A stretch of DNA of 64,000 bases from Blastocladiella emersonii ATCC 22665 (Eukaryota > Blastocladiomycota > Blastocladiomycetes > Blastocladiales > Blastocladiaceae): positions 868,001 through 932,000 of the forward strand of contig JANHCV010000015.1 of assembly GCA_025594325.1 (NCBI GenBank), read 5' to 3'. The position numbers and the translations under genes were made by a program. Under the pieces are notes generated by a model. The model had not been told where the DNA came from and did not search any database. It worked only from the letters and a program-made list of their open reading frames with translations. Of this stretch, positions 42,883-54,432 are shown in pieces; positions within the stretch are counted from its first letter, which is position 1; the number at the start of each line of letters is the position of its first letter.

Positions 42883-44573
42883 TCACCGTGGCCGCCGGGG
42901 TCGCTCACTCGCGCCTTGCCGCCGCCATGCGGCGCGGATCGACTCGGGCGTGGCGAGCGCGTACGGCTTGACGGCGTTGGCGCGAAGTCGCGGGAGAGCT
43001 GCTGGTACTGGTTCAGCAGCATGGTACGCGTACGCGGCCGCGGTGGGCGAGCTTGGTGGAGGCGAGGGGGTGCCGAACAGCTCGCGTTCCAGGGCGCGCC
43101 GCTCAGCCTCGGCGGCGTCAGCGTCGAGTTCGGGTTGCTCGAGCGGGACCGTGACCTCTTCAAACTCGTCCTCGTCGTCGCTCGGCAACCCACCAACCGC
43201 GTCCCAGTCGTCGTCCTCCTCCTCGCCTTCATCGCTGTCCTCATCCCACGCGAGCACCTGCTCGGGCTCCTGCACCACCACCACCGTCTCCTCTTCCTCC
43301 TCGCGCACCGGCTGGAGCAACGAGCACCCAATTGCCTCGGCCTGCGTGACGAGCCCCTTGACCGCGGCGCGCCACCGCGCGACCCTGCGCCGCGCGTCGT
43401 CCGCGTCCGGTGCAAGCCCGCGCTCGAGCTCGTCGAGCTGCGGCGCGATCGTCAGGAGCGCGACGCGGTACTCGCGGTCGACTTCGGCGAGCAGCGCCGG
43501 TGCGATATCACGCGCGACGCCCGCGATCGCGTCCGGGATCGACACGTCCAGGCGGTACGTCGTGGACCCGAGCCCGAGCGACGCGGTGATGGCGCCGTAT
43601 GTCGGGACGGCTGCCGTCGGGTCGGCCTCGGCGCGCGCGAACAGGTCGTCGAGTGTGGTGGTGGTACCGCTGCCGGAGCCGGTGGATGAAGAGTGGAGCG
43701 TTGGGACGGCCAGGTGCACGGCGGCCTGGAACCGCGAAATGAAGGCGTCCAAGTCCGCTGCCGCATCGGTGACGCGCTCGGCAGCAGCGGCGTGAGACTC
43801 GCGTAGCGCGACTTCCGCTGCAAAAACAGCTGCATCGGCGTCCGCGCGCTCCTGGCGCTGCGGCGCGAGGTCCACGCCGAGCGAGGTTCCAAGCGTCTCG
43901 ACGAACAGCGTGAGCTCCGGGTGCTCGGCGGCAAACTCGGTCTCCCACCGCGCAACCGTACTCAGCGCCATTTCGCGAAGCCGGCGCGCCGTAGCCACGG
44001 GCGGCGGGAGGACCGACTCGGCGGGCGTGCGGGCCACGTCCGACCCGGGTGGCGCAATGGTGTACGTCGCGAGATCGCGGAGGTAATTAGTGCAGAAGAT
44101 GGTGCGCGCGAGCTCGGACCGGGTGAAGAGCATGTCGATGAGGAGGAGGGCGGCGAGGCGAGGGGTCGAGGACGGTTTGCGCGCGAGACCGACTGACACG
44201 ATGCAGGCGAGTGCTGCGGTCAGGTCGGCGTCGTCGGAGCGGCATCGGCGCTTGAGCAGCTACACTCTCCGGACTGTAAGCTTCTCGCTGTGAAGACGGC
44301 GACGAGAAAGCGGACCTTGAGGTCATCGGGCGAAAACTCGTCAAGCGACGTCGCGCCGCAGTCGACGAGGCGGCGGACACACTTGGTGATGGGCTCAGGC
44401 TCCTTGGCCGCTTCGGCCTCGGCAACGGCGTCGGCGTGATGGCTCGAGGACTCGCGAGGGCGACGGCGCCCGCGCCCGCGACCGCGGAAGCCTCGAGATG
44501 GAGCCGGTTCCACCGCCGCAGCAGCTGCACCGCCACGCGCACGCCGCCGAGATGGCGGGATGGGAATGTTCAT
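42883..44573 (-). CDS. UVSSA-like protein (transcription-coupled repair)
   Basis: Exons 44573-44316 and 44259-42883 (56-nt intron, GTCCGC..GTGTAG) give 544 residues. The join creates a VHS-like N-terminal region: SLDEFSPDDLK, then LLKRRCRSDDADLTAALACI, RLAALLLIDMLFTRSELART. This resembles UV-stimulated scaffold protein A, which binds stalled RNA polymerase II with CSA/CSB and recruits TFIIH. The middle is helical. An acidic stretch (WDEDSDEGEEEDDDWD), similar to TFIIH-binding acidic segments, lies near residue 430. The conserved C-terminal DUF2043 zinc region is not recognisable, so the assignment rests on the N terminus and layout. The Arg/Gly-rich start (RGFRGRGRGRRRPRE) is unusual. Confidence 0.55.
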
Positions 44574-44584
44574 GGTTGATTCAT
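44570..44584 (-). promoter_or_regulatory. Stop-start uORF of the UVSSA-like gene
   Basis: On the minus strand, ATG AAT CAA CCA TGA begins at 44584. Its TGA overlaps the main ATG at 44573. Confidence 0.45.
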
Positions 44585-44775
44585 TGCGGTGCAGGCCGGG
44601 GAGAGAGAGAGGACGCCGAGAAGAGTCGAGACAGACTCACATCGCTCGCCGCCGCAGTACCCTCTCCACAGCGACTATGTACGCTGATGCAGCTGATGCC
44701 ATGAAGAGACCCGACTCGGCGCAACGGATCAAGCGCTGACTCGCGCAATCTTCGAGCGGTCTCAGACGCAATATC

Positions 44776-45540
44776 ATGATGTCGGCCTCAACTGGACGCA
44801 AGCAGCAGCAGCGGAACCCGCGCACCGGCGGTGGCAAGGACCGGGACGGCGGCAGCAGCCCGCACGACGTGCAGCTGTCCAAGCTCATGTCGTTTGCGCT
44901 GCGGCACGGCGCGAGCGAGCTTGGGCTGACCATGGCGGCGGATGGATACGTCGCCGTGGACGAGCTGGTGCGTTTTTGCTCCTGTCGCGGCGATCACCCA
45001 CCCTGCACTGACCGCGTTCCCCGAGAGTAGCTCGCGCTGCCCAAGTTCCGCAAGTACACGCTCGGCTCGGTGCAGCAGGTAGTGGCCACCAACGACAAGC
45101 AGCGTTTCGCGCTACGCGAGGACGCGGCGACGGGCGCGTGGTACGTGCGGGCGAACCAGGGCCACTCGCTCGCGTCGGTGACGCAGCTCGAGCTGACGCC
45201 GCTGACCGAGGCCGCGGGCAACATCCCGGCCGTGGCGGTGCACGGCACGACGCGCGCGGCGTGGGCGCTCATCGCGCGCGACGGGCTGCGGGTGATGCGG
45301 CGGCACCACGTGCACTGCGCCAAGGGCCTGCCGGGTGCGGACGGCGTTGTGTCGGGCATGCGGCGGTCGAGCGAGGTGCACGTCTACGTCGACGTAGCGC
45401 GCGCCGTGCGCGACGGCATGTCCTGGTTCGAGAGTGCCAACGGCGTCGTGCTCTCGGCCGGGTTCGACGGCGTCATCCCGCCCAAGTACTTTGCCCGCGT
45501 CACGGACGGACAGGGGCGGCCCATGTCCCTCGATGCGTAA
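44776..45540 (+). CDS. TPT1: tRNA 2'-phosphotransferase (Tpt1)
   Basis: Exons 44776-44967 and 45031-45540 (63-nt intron) give 233 residues. The enzyme removes the 2'-phosphate left at the splice junction of ligated tRNAs, transferring it to NAD+. Family motifs with the catalytic residues are present: LMSFALRHGASELGL (Arg-His), YVRANQGHS, AVAVHGTTRAAWALI, and SSEVHVYVDVARA. The C terminus, GVVLSAGFDGVIPPKYFARV, is also typical. Two adjacent Met codons (44776 and 44779) are possible starts. It is divergent from the UVSSA-like gene with only about 200 bp between them. Confidence 0.93.
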
Positions 45541-45672
45541 TACAACCGCAGTCCTGTGCGCCCATTATTCGCGTCTTCCTGTCTGAGCAAGCTCTCAAAC
45601 CACGCCAAGTCCTTGTCCTAGCATATGCTGTATTTATGATAGTTCTATCGCAAAACCACCAAGACCTCCACC

Positions 45673-47915
45673 TCACGCGCGGCGGGGTTGCCGGCGGCGA
45701 GCGGGCGAGGCGCGACGACGACCGGTCGCGACCCGCGCGCCGTCCTCGTCCGACCCACCCTCCTCGTCCGACGACCCGGACGCCGCCGCGATCCCGTCCT
45801 CGCTCGCGCCCTCAGTCTCGCTCGCCTCGACGCTGCCGTCGTACCCGCGCTCCTTGAGCGCGCGGCCACGGAGCGCCGCGACGCCGGCGCCGCTGCGAGA
45901 CGGGCTGCTGCTGCTGCTCGCGGACGGGCGGCGGCGGGCGGGGGATACGGGGCGCGGCGAGACCGGCGCGTCCTCGTCTGCGTCGCTCAGGCCCGACGAC
46001 GAGTACGCATCGGCGGGACTCCGGTGGTCGCCGCCGCGGCTGTCGTCGGCCTCGTCGTCCGAGTCGTCGGCGGCGTCCTCCTCGCCCGCGTGCACGGCGT
46101 GGGCGAAGGTGTCGAGGGCGTCGTCCGTGTCCGAGTCGTCGTCGTAGACGGGATGCGGCGCCGACATGGCAGCGGCCGCGGCGAAGCCGGCGGGGCGGGC
46201 GGGCGGGGCCGCGGCGGGTTTGCGTGTAGAGGGGGCCTTGTTCTTGTGGAACCCGTACGCGACGCCGAAGAGGAAGGGGAACGCGGTCAGAACCGACGCA
46301 ATGACCTTCCAGTACGACAGGTCGATGCCGAACGGCGGGACGAACCCGGTCGGGCGCACCGCCGCCGGCTCGTCGGCGTCGTGGTCGTCGATCTCGAGGT
46401 CCGCGGGCGCGAGCACGTCCGTCGCGGCGGGCTCGGGTGGCGAGGTGACGGGCGAGTCGGGGATGATAGGGGCGGGCAGCGACGACGCGGCGATCTCCGA
46501 GGTCGCAGCCGCGGCCTCAAACGACGACGTGGACAGCGACTTTTCGGCGTCGAGCTGGGCCTCAAAGGCGCGAATGTCGTGGACCGACTCGACAAAGCGG
46601 TTGAGGGTGTTGAAGAGGGCGACGACCTCGTAGCGCGAGAGGACGGGTCTAGCGGGCGAGACCTCGCCCGAGAGGATGCGCGGGTCGGTGCCGAAGAGGA
46701 CTTTGAGTGCGGTGCCGAGGCCGGTGACCTGGGTCTTACCCCACAGGCGGCACTTCTGGCACGAGACGCAGTCCATGATGCGCGACACGTTGCGGAACTT
46801 GGTGCGGACCTCGTCGACGAGGAGCGGGGCGTGCGGGCCCTGGAACAGGGTGGTCTCGTCGAAGCCGCCGACCGTCTTGGCGTGGGCGACGATGTCGGCG
46901 AGCATGGCGCGGACGCGGTCGTCCTCGGCGGGCTTGCCGGTGCACACGTCGACGGCGTCGAGGAGCGGGGCGACCATGGAGACGGCGCGCAGGAGCATCG
47001 AGTGGACAAAGTAGACATTGGCGACGCGCTCGGGGAAGGCGCCGACGCGGGCGGCGTAGCACTGCGGGTGGCGCTCCCAGTTGCCCGAGTCCTTGTTGAG
47101 GTACTGGGAGCAGATGTGGATGGAGATGGAGGCGTGCAGGCCCGAGACGATGCGGTAGAAGACCTGCTTCTCGAGGCACACGTCGAGCGGGGCGGGCGGG
47201 ATCGGGGTGCCGAGCGAGGAGGGGACGCCGAAGCAGTTCTCGTTGTAGATGGCGCTCCAGATGTTGTTGGCCGAGACGCCCGAGTAGCCCGTGAAGCGCT
47301 CGGGGTTGTCGACGAGGTCAATGTACACGCCGTCGGGGCTCTGCTCGTCCTCGAGGACGCAAAAGTCCTTGGCGAACTCGCACTTGGCAAACGACCCACC
47401 GAGCGCGCCGAGGGCACCACCGCCGCCGCCGAGGCCGCCGGCACCGAGACCGCCGCCGAGCCGGCCCGCGCTCCCACCGCCGAGCCCCCTGCCACTGGGC
47501 GCGCCAAAGGTGACGTCGCCGAGGTTGACCTGCTTGTACATGAAGGGTGCCTCGGCGAGGACCTCGCCCTCGTCCATGGTCTCGACGACGCAGTCGCGGT
47601 TCATGCACTTTGCGTTCTCGCGCCAGAAGGGGCAGTCCTTGGTGAGGTCCATCTTGACGTAGCGGAAGTAGGGCGAGCGGACGAGGTCCGAGAGCAGCGG
47701 GAACAGGTGGTCGTTGGTGGCGTCGGCGGCGCGGATGTTGTCCTCCTCGTCGTGCGGCAGGCCGCGGTTGAGCAGGCTCGCCTACGTGCGAGTGGGTGGT
47801 GAGGCGGGGGTTGCGGGGAGGGCTGGTCGCGCGTGTGAGGGCGTACCTCGGCGGCGCGCGGCACGGAGCCCGCGACGGAGAGGGCGAGGATGAGGGCCAG
47901 GAGCAGCAGCCTCAT
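45673..47915 (-). CDS. ERO1: ERO1 endoplasmic reticulum oxidoreductase
   Basis: Exons 47915-47847 and 47781-45673 give 725 residues. Exon 1 is essentially the signal peptide (RLLLLALILALSVAGSV). ERO1 reoxidises protein disulfide isomerase using FAD and oxygen. Signatures are DLVRSPYFRYVKMDLTKDCPFW, the CxxC-rich N-terminal part (CMNRDC), FTGYSGVSANNIWSAIYNENCF, and the active-site CVSCQKCRLWGK. A Gly-rich insertion of about 35 residues (around residues 95-130) sits between the N-terminal cysteine region and KCEFAKDFC and is not usual. A predicted membrane segment (YWKVIASVLTAFPFLFGVAY) follows the catalytic part, then about 190 acidic, Ser-rich residues. This suggests a membrane-anchored ERO1 with a long tail on the other side. 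Confidence 0.93.
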
Positions 47916-48316
47916 GGTTGGTGGTTGCGGGCAGCTGGCAGATCAGAGAGCAAGAGTAGTAGCGGAGGACGTTGGCGTCGCAGCGTGCGTGGTGTTGATC
48001 CGTTGCAAGTAGTGAGGGGAGGGAGAGAGGAAGCGCAGCGGCCAGCCGACGCGTTCAAGACGATGCGATAGAGTTGGAATGGCGGGGATCGCTGCGGGGG
48101 AGAGGGAGAAGCGGCGAACCAGGGCGCGGCGGGGCGGAAGGGAGGACGGCGCGGCCGACGCGCGCCAGCGTGGCACCGGGCCACATGACCCATGACCGCC
48201 GCGCGCGCTCACCTCGCGAAGGCGACGTGGCGTGGCGCAGCCGCTCCCCTCCTCCCTCAGCAAGCCGGCGTCAAAAAGTGTCCTCGCTAGCGGATGGTAT
48301 ATTCGTTCGTCGGCTC
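47916..48316. promoter_or_regulatory. ERO1 upstream region and 3' flank of the Mis18 gene
   Basis: A 401-bp gap between two minus-strand genes. No gene is seen, and no clear unfolded-protein-response element was recognised by eye. Confidence 0.35.
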
Positions 48317-50176
48317 TCACGTCTTCGTCTTGGACCCACCCACCGCGCCGTCCTCCTCGCAGTCGCTGATCACCACAATCTCCTTGGACGTCGCGCTCGA
48401 GTCGCGGTCCGACCGCGACCCCGCGCGGCCCAGGGATGGTGGCCGCGGCGCGCCGGGCGCCGGGCTCGCCGACGACGCCGACGTCGGCGCGGGATTGCCG
48501 CCGCCGGCCCCGCCCGCGCTGATGCTGTTCGACGCCACCTGCAGCTTCAGCGGCAACCCTGTGCTCGACGTTGGTGTGGTGCCGTCGCGTGCTGGAGCTG
48601 GAGCTGGAGCTGGAGGAGCCGCGGGCGCTTGCTGGCCGGGCGCGCTCGACGCTGCGGGTGCTGGAGCTGCCGAAATGCCGTCCTTGCGCGCCGGCGCGGC
48701 GGGACCGGTACCCGCTGCAGCGCCTCCACTCTCCGCCGGTGCTGCGGAGACGCCCGGCCGAGAATCGTCGACTCCTGGACCCCGCGGCGCCTGCGCCTGC
48801 TGCTGCTGCGGCGGCGCCTGGGCCTGGTCCTGCGCCTTGCGCGCCTCATCCTCACGCAACGCCATGTTGCGCTTCATGTTGAACTGCTGCGCCGTGGCTA
48901 TCTTCTGCTGCGCCTTGGCTATCTGCTCGCGCCGCCACTCCGCCTTGAGCCGCTCCGACTCTTCTTCGGTTGCCGCCGCCGACGCAATGGATACGCCCGT
49001 GCGGGGAGGAACGATGGCGTTTCCTTGCTGTGCCGCTGCAGACGTGGTGCCCGAGCCGGGGATCGCGACCGACGCAGAAGGAACGGCGGCGGCGGTCGCT
49101 GCGCTAGCGGGAGCGGACGACGGGCCGGGCGCTGGCGGCATCGCCGTGACGACACGAGGAGGTACCGTGGCAGGTCCTGGCGCGGGAGCTGCCGGCACGA
49201 CGGGGGTCGTGGACGAGGCTGGGCCGGCCGGGACCGACCGCGCGACCGTGTTGATCGTTGGCGTCGTGGACGCCGGCTGCGCGCCCGCCACGCCCGCCGC
49301 GCGCTTGTACGAGACCGACACTATGCCGGCTGGCAGGGCCGCCGGGGCTGCTGCTGCGGCGCCGTCGCGCTGCGAGGCCACGACGACGCCCTTGGCCGCG
49401 GCTGCCGCGGCTGCCGCGGCTGCCGCCGTTGCGGCGGCCTCGCTCGCCTTGAACTTGGAGTAGTTCGACGCCGCGAACGCGCCTGCACCATTGCCGCCGC
49501 CGCCGCCGAGCGCGCTCGAGGCGGGCGCCACCGGGGGCGTGCCGTTGGCGCTGAGTGCGGCCGCAACCGCCGCGATGCCGGCCGGGATCGAGGGGTTGGT
49601 CGGGTACGCGGCCGCCGCAGCTGGACCGCTCGCGGTGCCGCCGGGCGCGATGGGCGCATACCGACCCGCAGCAGCCGGGACCGACGGGGCGACCGACGAA
49701 GACTGGTTGACGAGGCGCTGCGTCGCCATGGCCTGCTGCATCTGCTGCTGCATCATCTGCGAGTGGAGCTGGTACGAGTGGTGGTACGGCATCGTCATGC
49801 CCGGGTGCGGCTGCGGTTGCTGGTAGTGGTGCTGCTGCAGGTCCTGCTGTTCGTGGTACATGGCGAGCGAGTTGCGCATCTGCAGCGCCGGGATGTTGTG
49901 CGCCGCGAGACCCTGCTGCGCGTCCGCCTGCTGGTGGAACGCGGCACCCGTGGGCGCTGCAGGGACAGCGGCGTTCCCGCTCGCGGCGGCGTAGCCAAAC
50001 TGCGACGCCCCCGATGAACTCGGCCCAGTCACGGGGCTCACGGCGCCAGCGCCCGCAGACCGCGGAGCAGATGCAGCGGCGGCAGCGGCGACAGCGCGTT
50101 GCTGCTTTTGCGACTGCTGCTGCTGCTGCAACTGCTTGTACGTGAGCTGCTGCTGCTGTTGCTGCTGTTGCTGTTG

Positions 50177-50207
<31 letters not shown>

Positions 50208-51086
50208 TGGAGCTGGGCGGTGGCCGCGGCCGCGGCCGAGTTGGACATTGGTGCGGCGGGCTCGGCCGGCTTGAACCGCTTAGCCTGCCGCGGATCGACG
50301 TCGGTGGCGGACGTAGGGCGGACGAGGCCTGGCGCGGTTCCCGCCGGCGATGCAGCGGCGGCGACGCCGTTTTGCGCGTTCGAGATGGCGTAGATCTGCG
50401 ACTGCGCGAGCGCCTGCGCCTTGGCAATGCTCTCGACCGTCTCCTTGACGCTGAACAGCGCCGTCGTCATCTGAGATTCGTGGGAGAAAGCGGAGTCAGG
50501 GCGCGGGCGGCGACCGAGCGAGACATGTACGGCAAACGTACGCACCATGTACGTCGAGTCGTGGTTCTTGAAGGCTGCGGGGAGGCTCACGACCTGCGAG
50601 TCGCTGAACTTGGACGAGTCGTCGCCGGCAAACGCGCCAAAGACGTACGGCTTGACGGCGGACAGCTTGTAGCAGTAGGTCTCACTAGCGATCACGCCCG
50701 CTCGGTGAGTCCAAATTCGCGCGCGATCAAGCGCCGCAAATCCACGCGTACCCGAGCATCGGATGCTCCGAAGGCGGCGTGTTGTAGTAGTCGCCGAGCC
50801 GGCCCTTGCACTGCTTGCAGTGGAACGACGTGACTCTACGCGCAAAAAACCATGAACGACGCGTTAGCTCGTCCGGGAACACGGAAAAGGCGGACACGCG
50901 GCGGCTCGAGACGCACCGAATCGTCCCGTGGACCCGCTCCTTGGCCAGGATAATGTTGTCGTGCTTCGCAAAGAGCGCAAACGCCTCCTTGTTGGCGGTG
51001 ACGGACCACCACGCCGACGAGTCGCCCACAATCTCGCGGCACTCCTTGCACTGAAAGATGATGGGCGCGTCGAGTTTGGACAGCAT
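48317..51086 (-). CDS. Mis18-domain protein with long polyQ/low-complexity tail
   Basis: Exons 51086-50917, 50835-50752, 50684-50546 and 50470-48317 give 848 residues. Residues 8-105 form a Mis18/Yippee-type zinc fold: PIIFQCKECREIVGDS with C13 and C16, then SFHCKQCKGRLGDYYNTP with C63 and C66, and GETYCYKLSAVKPYVFG. Mis18 proteins prime centromeres for CENP-A loading. The remaining 720 residues are low complexity: a polyglutamine tract, Ala/Pro/Ser-rich stretches, a His/Gln/Met-rich part and a coiled-coil-like segment (ESERLKAEWRREQIAKAQQK). Characterised Mis18 proteins are about 190-250 residues, so the tail is unusual. The 75-nt third intron contains no stop and is frame-neutral, so it may sometimes be retained. 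Confidence 0.8.
50140..50214 (-). repeat. Polyglutamine-coding CAG/CAA tract
   Basis: A run of CTG and TTG triplets on the plus strand encodes more than 20 consecutive Gln in the Mis18-domain protein. Mixed CAG and CAA codons make it more stable than a pure CAG run. Confidence 0.9.
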
Positions 51087-51522
51087 GGTGATTGATCGGA
51101 GCGAGACTGGCCGAGTCGTCGGGGCGCGGAGCGGTAGAGGGACCACAAATTGGCGAGAATCCGCAAGAAGTCGCTGCGTTGGTTAAATTACGGGCTGCGG
51201 AAGCAGCAGCACCAAGACGCGGGGCCAAGATCCATGAATGACGCCGGAGGGCGCCGACCCGATGCAGTGAGTACTAGCTCATTCTCCGCGCAGCACGGGC
51301 TGATTTGCCAAGCATGAAACCGGCCCAGGCGCCCGCGTGACTGTCACGCGGCGTGGAACGTGACCCCGATCGACGTGGCAGGCCCGCCGCTTCGGTGGCG
51401 CAACGCGCCCGTTCACGCGTCCCGGTGACTCCGAGTTTGGATGATCAGACTCTGTATGAAACAAATATCACTCGGTTCTCCGACTCTCAGACACCATGAT
51501 CTCCACAACCGACAGCGACAAA
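51087..51522. promoter_or_regulatory. Upstream region of the Mis18 gene
   Basis: A 436-bp gap, no gene. It contains an inverted GCGTTGCGCCAC (51395-51406) close to an ACGCGT (51415-51420). Confidence 0.4.
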
Positions 51523-52852
51523 CTACTTGTTCTCGGCGCGCTTGCGCTCCTGGCCGCGGATGTACCCGTCGCGCGCGCCTTCGCGGGCGCCTTCGGCGGC
51601 GTCGGCGGCGCCCTCCTTGACGCCGGCCACCTTCTCGGTGAGCCAGTCGAACATGCCGCCAGCCTGGTTCTTGGCCTCGGCCGACTGGTCGGCGGCCGCG
51701 TCGCGCATGCGGCCGGCGGCGTCGCGCGCCTGGTCGGCCACGTACCCTGCGCGGTCCTGCGCCGCGGCCTGGGCGTCGCGCAGCGCGTCGGCCATGTTCT
51801 CGGTGCCCGACGCCGCCTGGTGCTTGAGCCACCCGGCGCTCTCCTTGGCGCGGCCCGCCGCCTCGGCTGCCGCGTCAGCAGCACCGTACGCCGCGTCCTG
51901 GACCGACCCGGCCGCGTCCTTGATGACACGCGCCGCCGTGCCCGAAGCCGACGCGGCGCCCGAGTCCTTGTGCACGGGCACCTGCTCGGCGCGGTCCTTG
52001 GACGGCTGGTTCAGGCCGAACAGCGAGTCGATGACGGGGATTGTGAAGGACCGCGTGGCCGACTTCTTGGGCAGGTGGATGCGGAGCACGCCCGAGTCGA
52101 GGTTGACCTGGTTGGTGCGTCGGGGAGAGGGCGGGGTTAGTCAGCGCGGGGCTCGACGCGACGCGACACGGGAGCAGCGTACCGAAACCTTCTTGGGGTC
52201 GACATCGTCGTCGACGCTCATCTCGTGCGTGATGCGGCGTTCGACGCAGTACGCGTCGCCGGCCTCGCACTTGCGCGTCGCCTAGACCGCGATCAAGGGC
52301 AGCGCGACGATGAGCCCGAGACTCATCAGCGCGTCCATCACGGTCACGCGAAATCCGTACCTTGACGCGCAGCCGGCGGCCCTGCTCGAGCGTGACGCCG
52401 ATATCGGAGGCGCGCATGCCGGGGGCGTCGACAAAGTAGACGTACTCGGTGTCGGTCTCGCGGATGTGCATGGCGGACCCCTGCTCGGCCCAGTGCAGCA
52501 GCGACGTGGGCATCATACGGCGCATCTCGTCCTGCATGGCCTGCGCCCAGCCCCACGGGTCGAGCGAGCCGTCGTCCGAGTCGCGGTCGCGGCCGCGGCG
52601 TGAGGCGAGGGCAGACGGCTGGCGGCGGCGCGGCGAGCGGACCATGGTGGTGCCCTCGGCAGCGTCGTCGTCGTCGCGCGAGCCCGGCCACAGCCCGGCG
52701 TGCCGCGGGTCCCAGCCGGTGCCCGTCATGAGGTCGGCGAGGCTCGCGGCATCGGCCGGCGCGGGCGACGTCACGGCGAGCGCGAGAAGGGCGAGCGCGG
52801 CGAGGGTGGTGATGAGGGGGAGCTTGGCCATGGTGGTGGTGGGGCGATTCAT
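51523..52852 (-). CDS. Secreted Hsp20-LEA fusion protein
   Basis: Exons 52852-52361, 52281-52183 and 52107-51523 give 391 residues. A signal peptide (LPLITTLAALALLALAVTSP) is followed by a linker and an alpha-crystallin domain at about 118-212: VYFVDAPGMRASDIGVTLEQ, GDAYCVERRITHEMSVDDDV, VNLDSGVLRIHLPK (the GVL and IHLPK core of small heat shock proteins). Residues 225-385 are made of Ala/Lys/Asp-rich amphipathic 11-mer-like repeats (DAAGSVQDAAYGAADAAAEA; EKVAGVKEGAADAAEGAREG), as in late-embryogenesis-abundant proteins. Both halves protect proteins under stress or drying. Joining them behind a signal peptide suggests a chaperone in the secretory lumen or wall. The last residues (RKRAENK) do not form a classical HDEL signal. 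The Met at 52831 is an alternative start. Confidence 0.78.
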
Positions 52853-53262
52853 GGAGCGAGCGAGCGGGTGATGGGTATGGGTGATGGTGTGCTCGGGTCG
52901 GGTTCAGCAGCGGGAGCGAGGGCAACTCGGGTCGGCAGCGAGCGTGAGGGCGGGCACCGAGGTTGCTCGAGAAGGGGCATGTCGCTGAGACCACGGTGCG
53001 CAGCAGCCGGAGGGCAAGCGTGCGATCGACCGCCACGTCATACGCGTCTCGTGGCGCCGCGAGGGAGCGAGCGAGCGAAAAAAAAAATAACGCGGTGAGC
53101 TGCGCGTCGCGAGTGTCTCGCGCTTTCCCCGTGACCGCGGGGTCCAGATCGCCCGGTGGGCGCGCGTCTCTCACGCCGACGCGCCGACGCGCTTGCTTCG
53201 CCACGGCTTCTGCTCCAACCACCAAGTCCCGCACACGAACCCATGCATCTTCACTCGGCGCA
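52853..53262. promoter_or_regulatory. Divergent promoter between the Hsp20-LEA and PIG-H genes
   Basis: About 410 bp without a gene. Contains a poly(A/T) run at about 53080-53090 and several GACGCG half-sites (53175-53192). Confidence 0.4.
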
Positions 53263-53266
53263 ATGA
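53243..53266 (+). promoter_or_regulatory. Stop-start uORF of the PIG-H gene
   Basis: Seven codons and a stop: ATG at 53243 to TGA 53264-53266. The TGA overlaps the main ATG at 53263. Confidence 0.45.
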
Positions 53267-54177
53267 AACCAAAAAACGCACTGCCTGACGGCCGAGCTGC
53301 GGCCACGGCGTCGGCCGAGCTCAACCCGGCCGATCTCGGCGTGCCGACGGCGGGCCCCGTCGCGAAGCGGCTCAAGTCCAAGGTCCCGCCACCCCATGTC
53401 CTCGTTCCGTACCAGGTGTCCGTAAAGCGCGTCGACTCGCGCACTCGGTTGTACCGGTTGGAGGAGCGCAATCGACCGCGGTACCTGCCCAACTGGTCCA
53501 TCTGGCGTGAGGTGCTGCCAGGATACTGCATATTCGCCTTTGTGTTCTTCAGCGTGTACCTTGGACACCACCCGATGCCCTCAATGGCGCTGTGTTCGTA
53601 TTTGGGGGGAGACTTTTTGACGTGGATCGGGGCGATCCTTGTGATTGGCACTGTTGCCGGTCTGGTCAAAATGATTCGGTTCTGGCGCAATTTTATGGTC
53701 GGCTCCGGTACGCTCTGCTCGGGCGGCCATCCCGTCCGGCACCGACCGCGTCCGCCCGACTGACGGTCTGTCCGCGTGTGTAGAGGAGCTCCGCGTGATC
53801 CGCGGCGTCGGGCTGTTCCTCGAGTCGCGCGCGGCGTGGACGGGTTGGCGCGCGACCGAGTTCATCCCCGAGGACATGGTGCGCGAGGCCGTGGTGCACG
53901 AGGTCATGTACCGCGGGCGGTTCCGGTTCCTGCTCGCGCTGGCGCTGAGCCGGCCCGTGCGCCCGATCCGGCTCGTGTTCGGCGAGTACGACCTGAGATA
54001 TCCGCAGATCCAGGCCATGTACCAGGGTACACTCCGTGTCGTCGGTCCACGGTGCGCGTGATGCTCATGGCCATGTGTACGAGTGTAGACCTGCACGACC
54101 ACTGCCCGTGGCTCGTCGGCTGGCAGCCAGCCAACGGCGACGGCGACGACCAAGGACACGCGATGGCGGCCGAGTGA
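53263..54177 (+). CDS. PIG-H/Gpi15 subunit of GPI N-acetylglucosaminyltransferase
   Basis: Exons 53263-53707, 53784-54026 and 54089-54177 give 258 residues. Two hydrophobic segments (YCIFAFVFFSVYLG and FLTWIGAILVIGTVAGLVKM) form the membrane hairpin of the PIG-H family. The cytosolic PIG-H domain follows, starting EELRVIRGVGLFLES and continuing FIPEDMVREAVVHEVMYRG, VRPIRLVFGEYDLRYPQIQ. With PIG-A and partners it catalyses the first step of GPI-anchor synthesis on the ER membrane. The window also holds a candidate client, the GPI-anchored Kre9-like protein. The extra C-terminal residues (HDHCPWLVGWQPANGDGD) are not typical. Confidence 0.85.
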
Positions 54178-54432
54178 AGCCGCCCGGCCACGACGACGAC
54201 GACGATACCCCCTCATTGCACATGCACTCGCGCTCGCGCCCTCGAATAGGAAACCCATTGCACACTCACACACGGCGACTGAGAACGAATGAGGGCGGCG
54301 ATCCGTATTCAATCATTCGTCCATTAGGTACGTGTACGCGCCGCGCGGGTTGGGGTGGTGGGGGGAGAGATAAGACAAGAGGAGAGAGGGAGGCGAGGAT
54401 CGAGGGATCAGATGGCGGGACCGAGGGCACAT

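Noticed and set aside
45688-47802. Plus-strand frame of 704 codons opposite ERO1
   Set aside because: Composition is Val/Arg/Gly/Asp-rich antisense with no motif; ERO1 on the minus strand is unambiguous.
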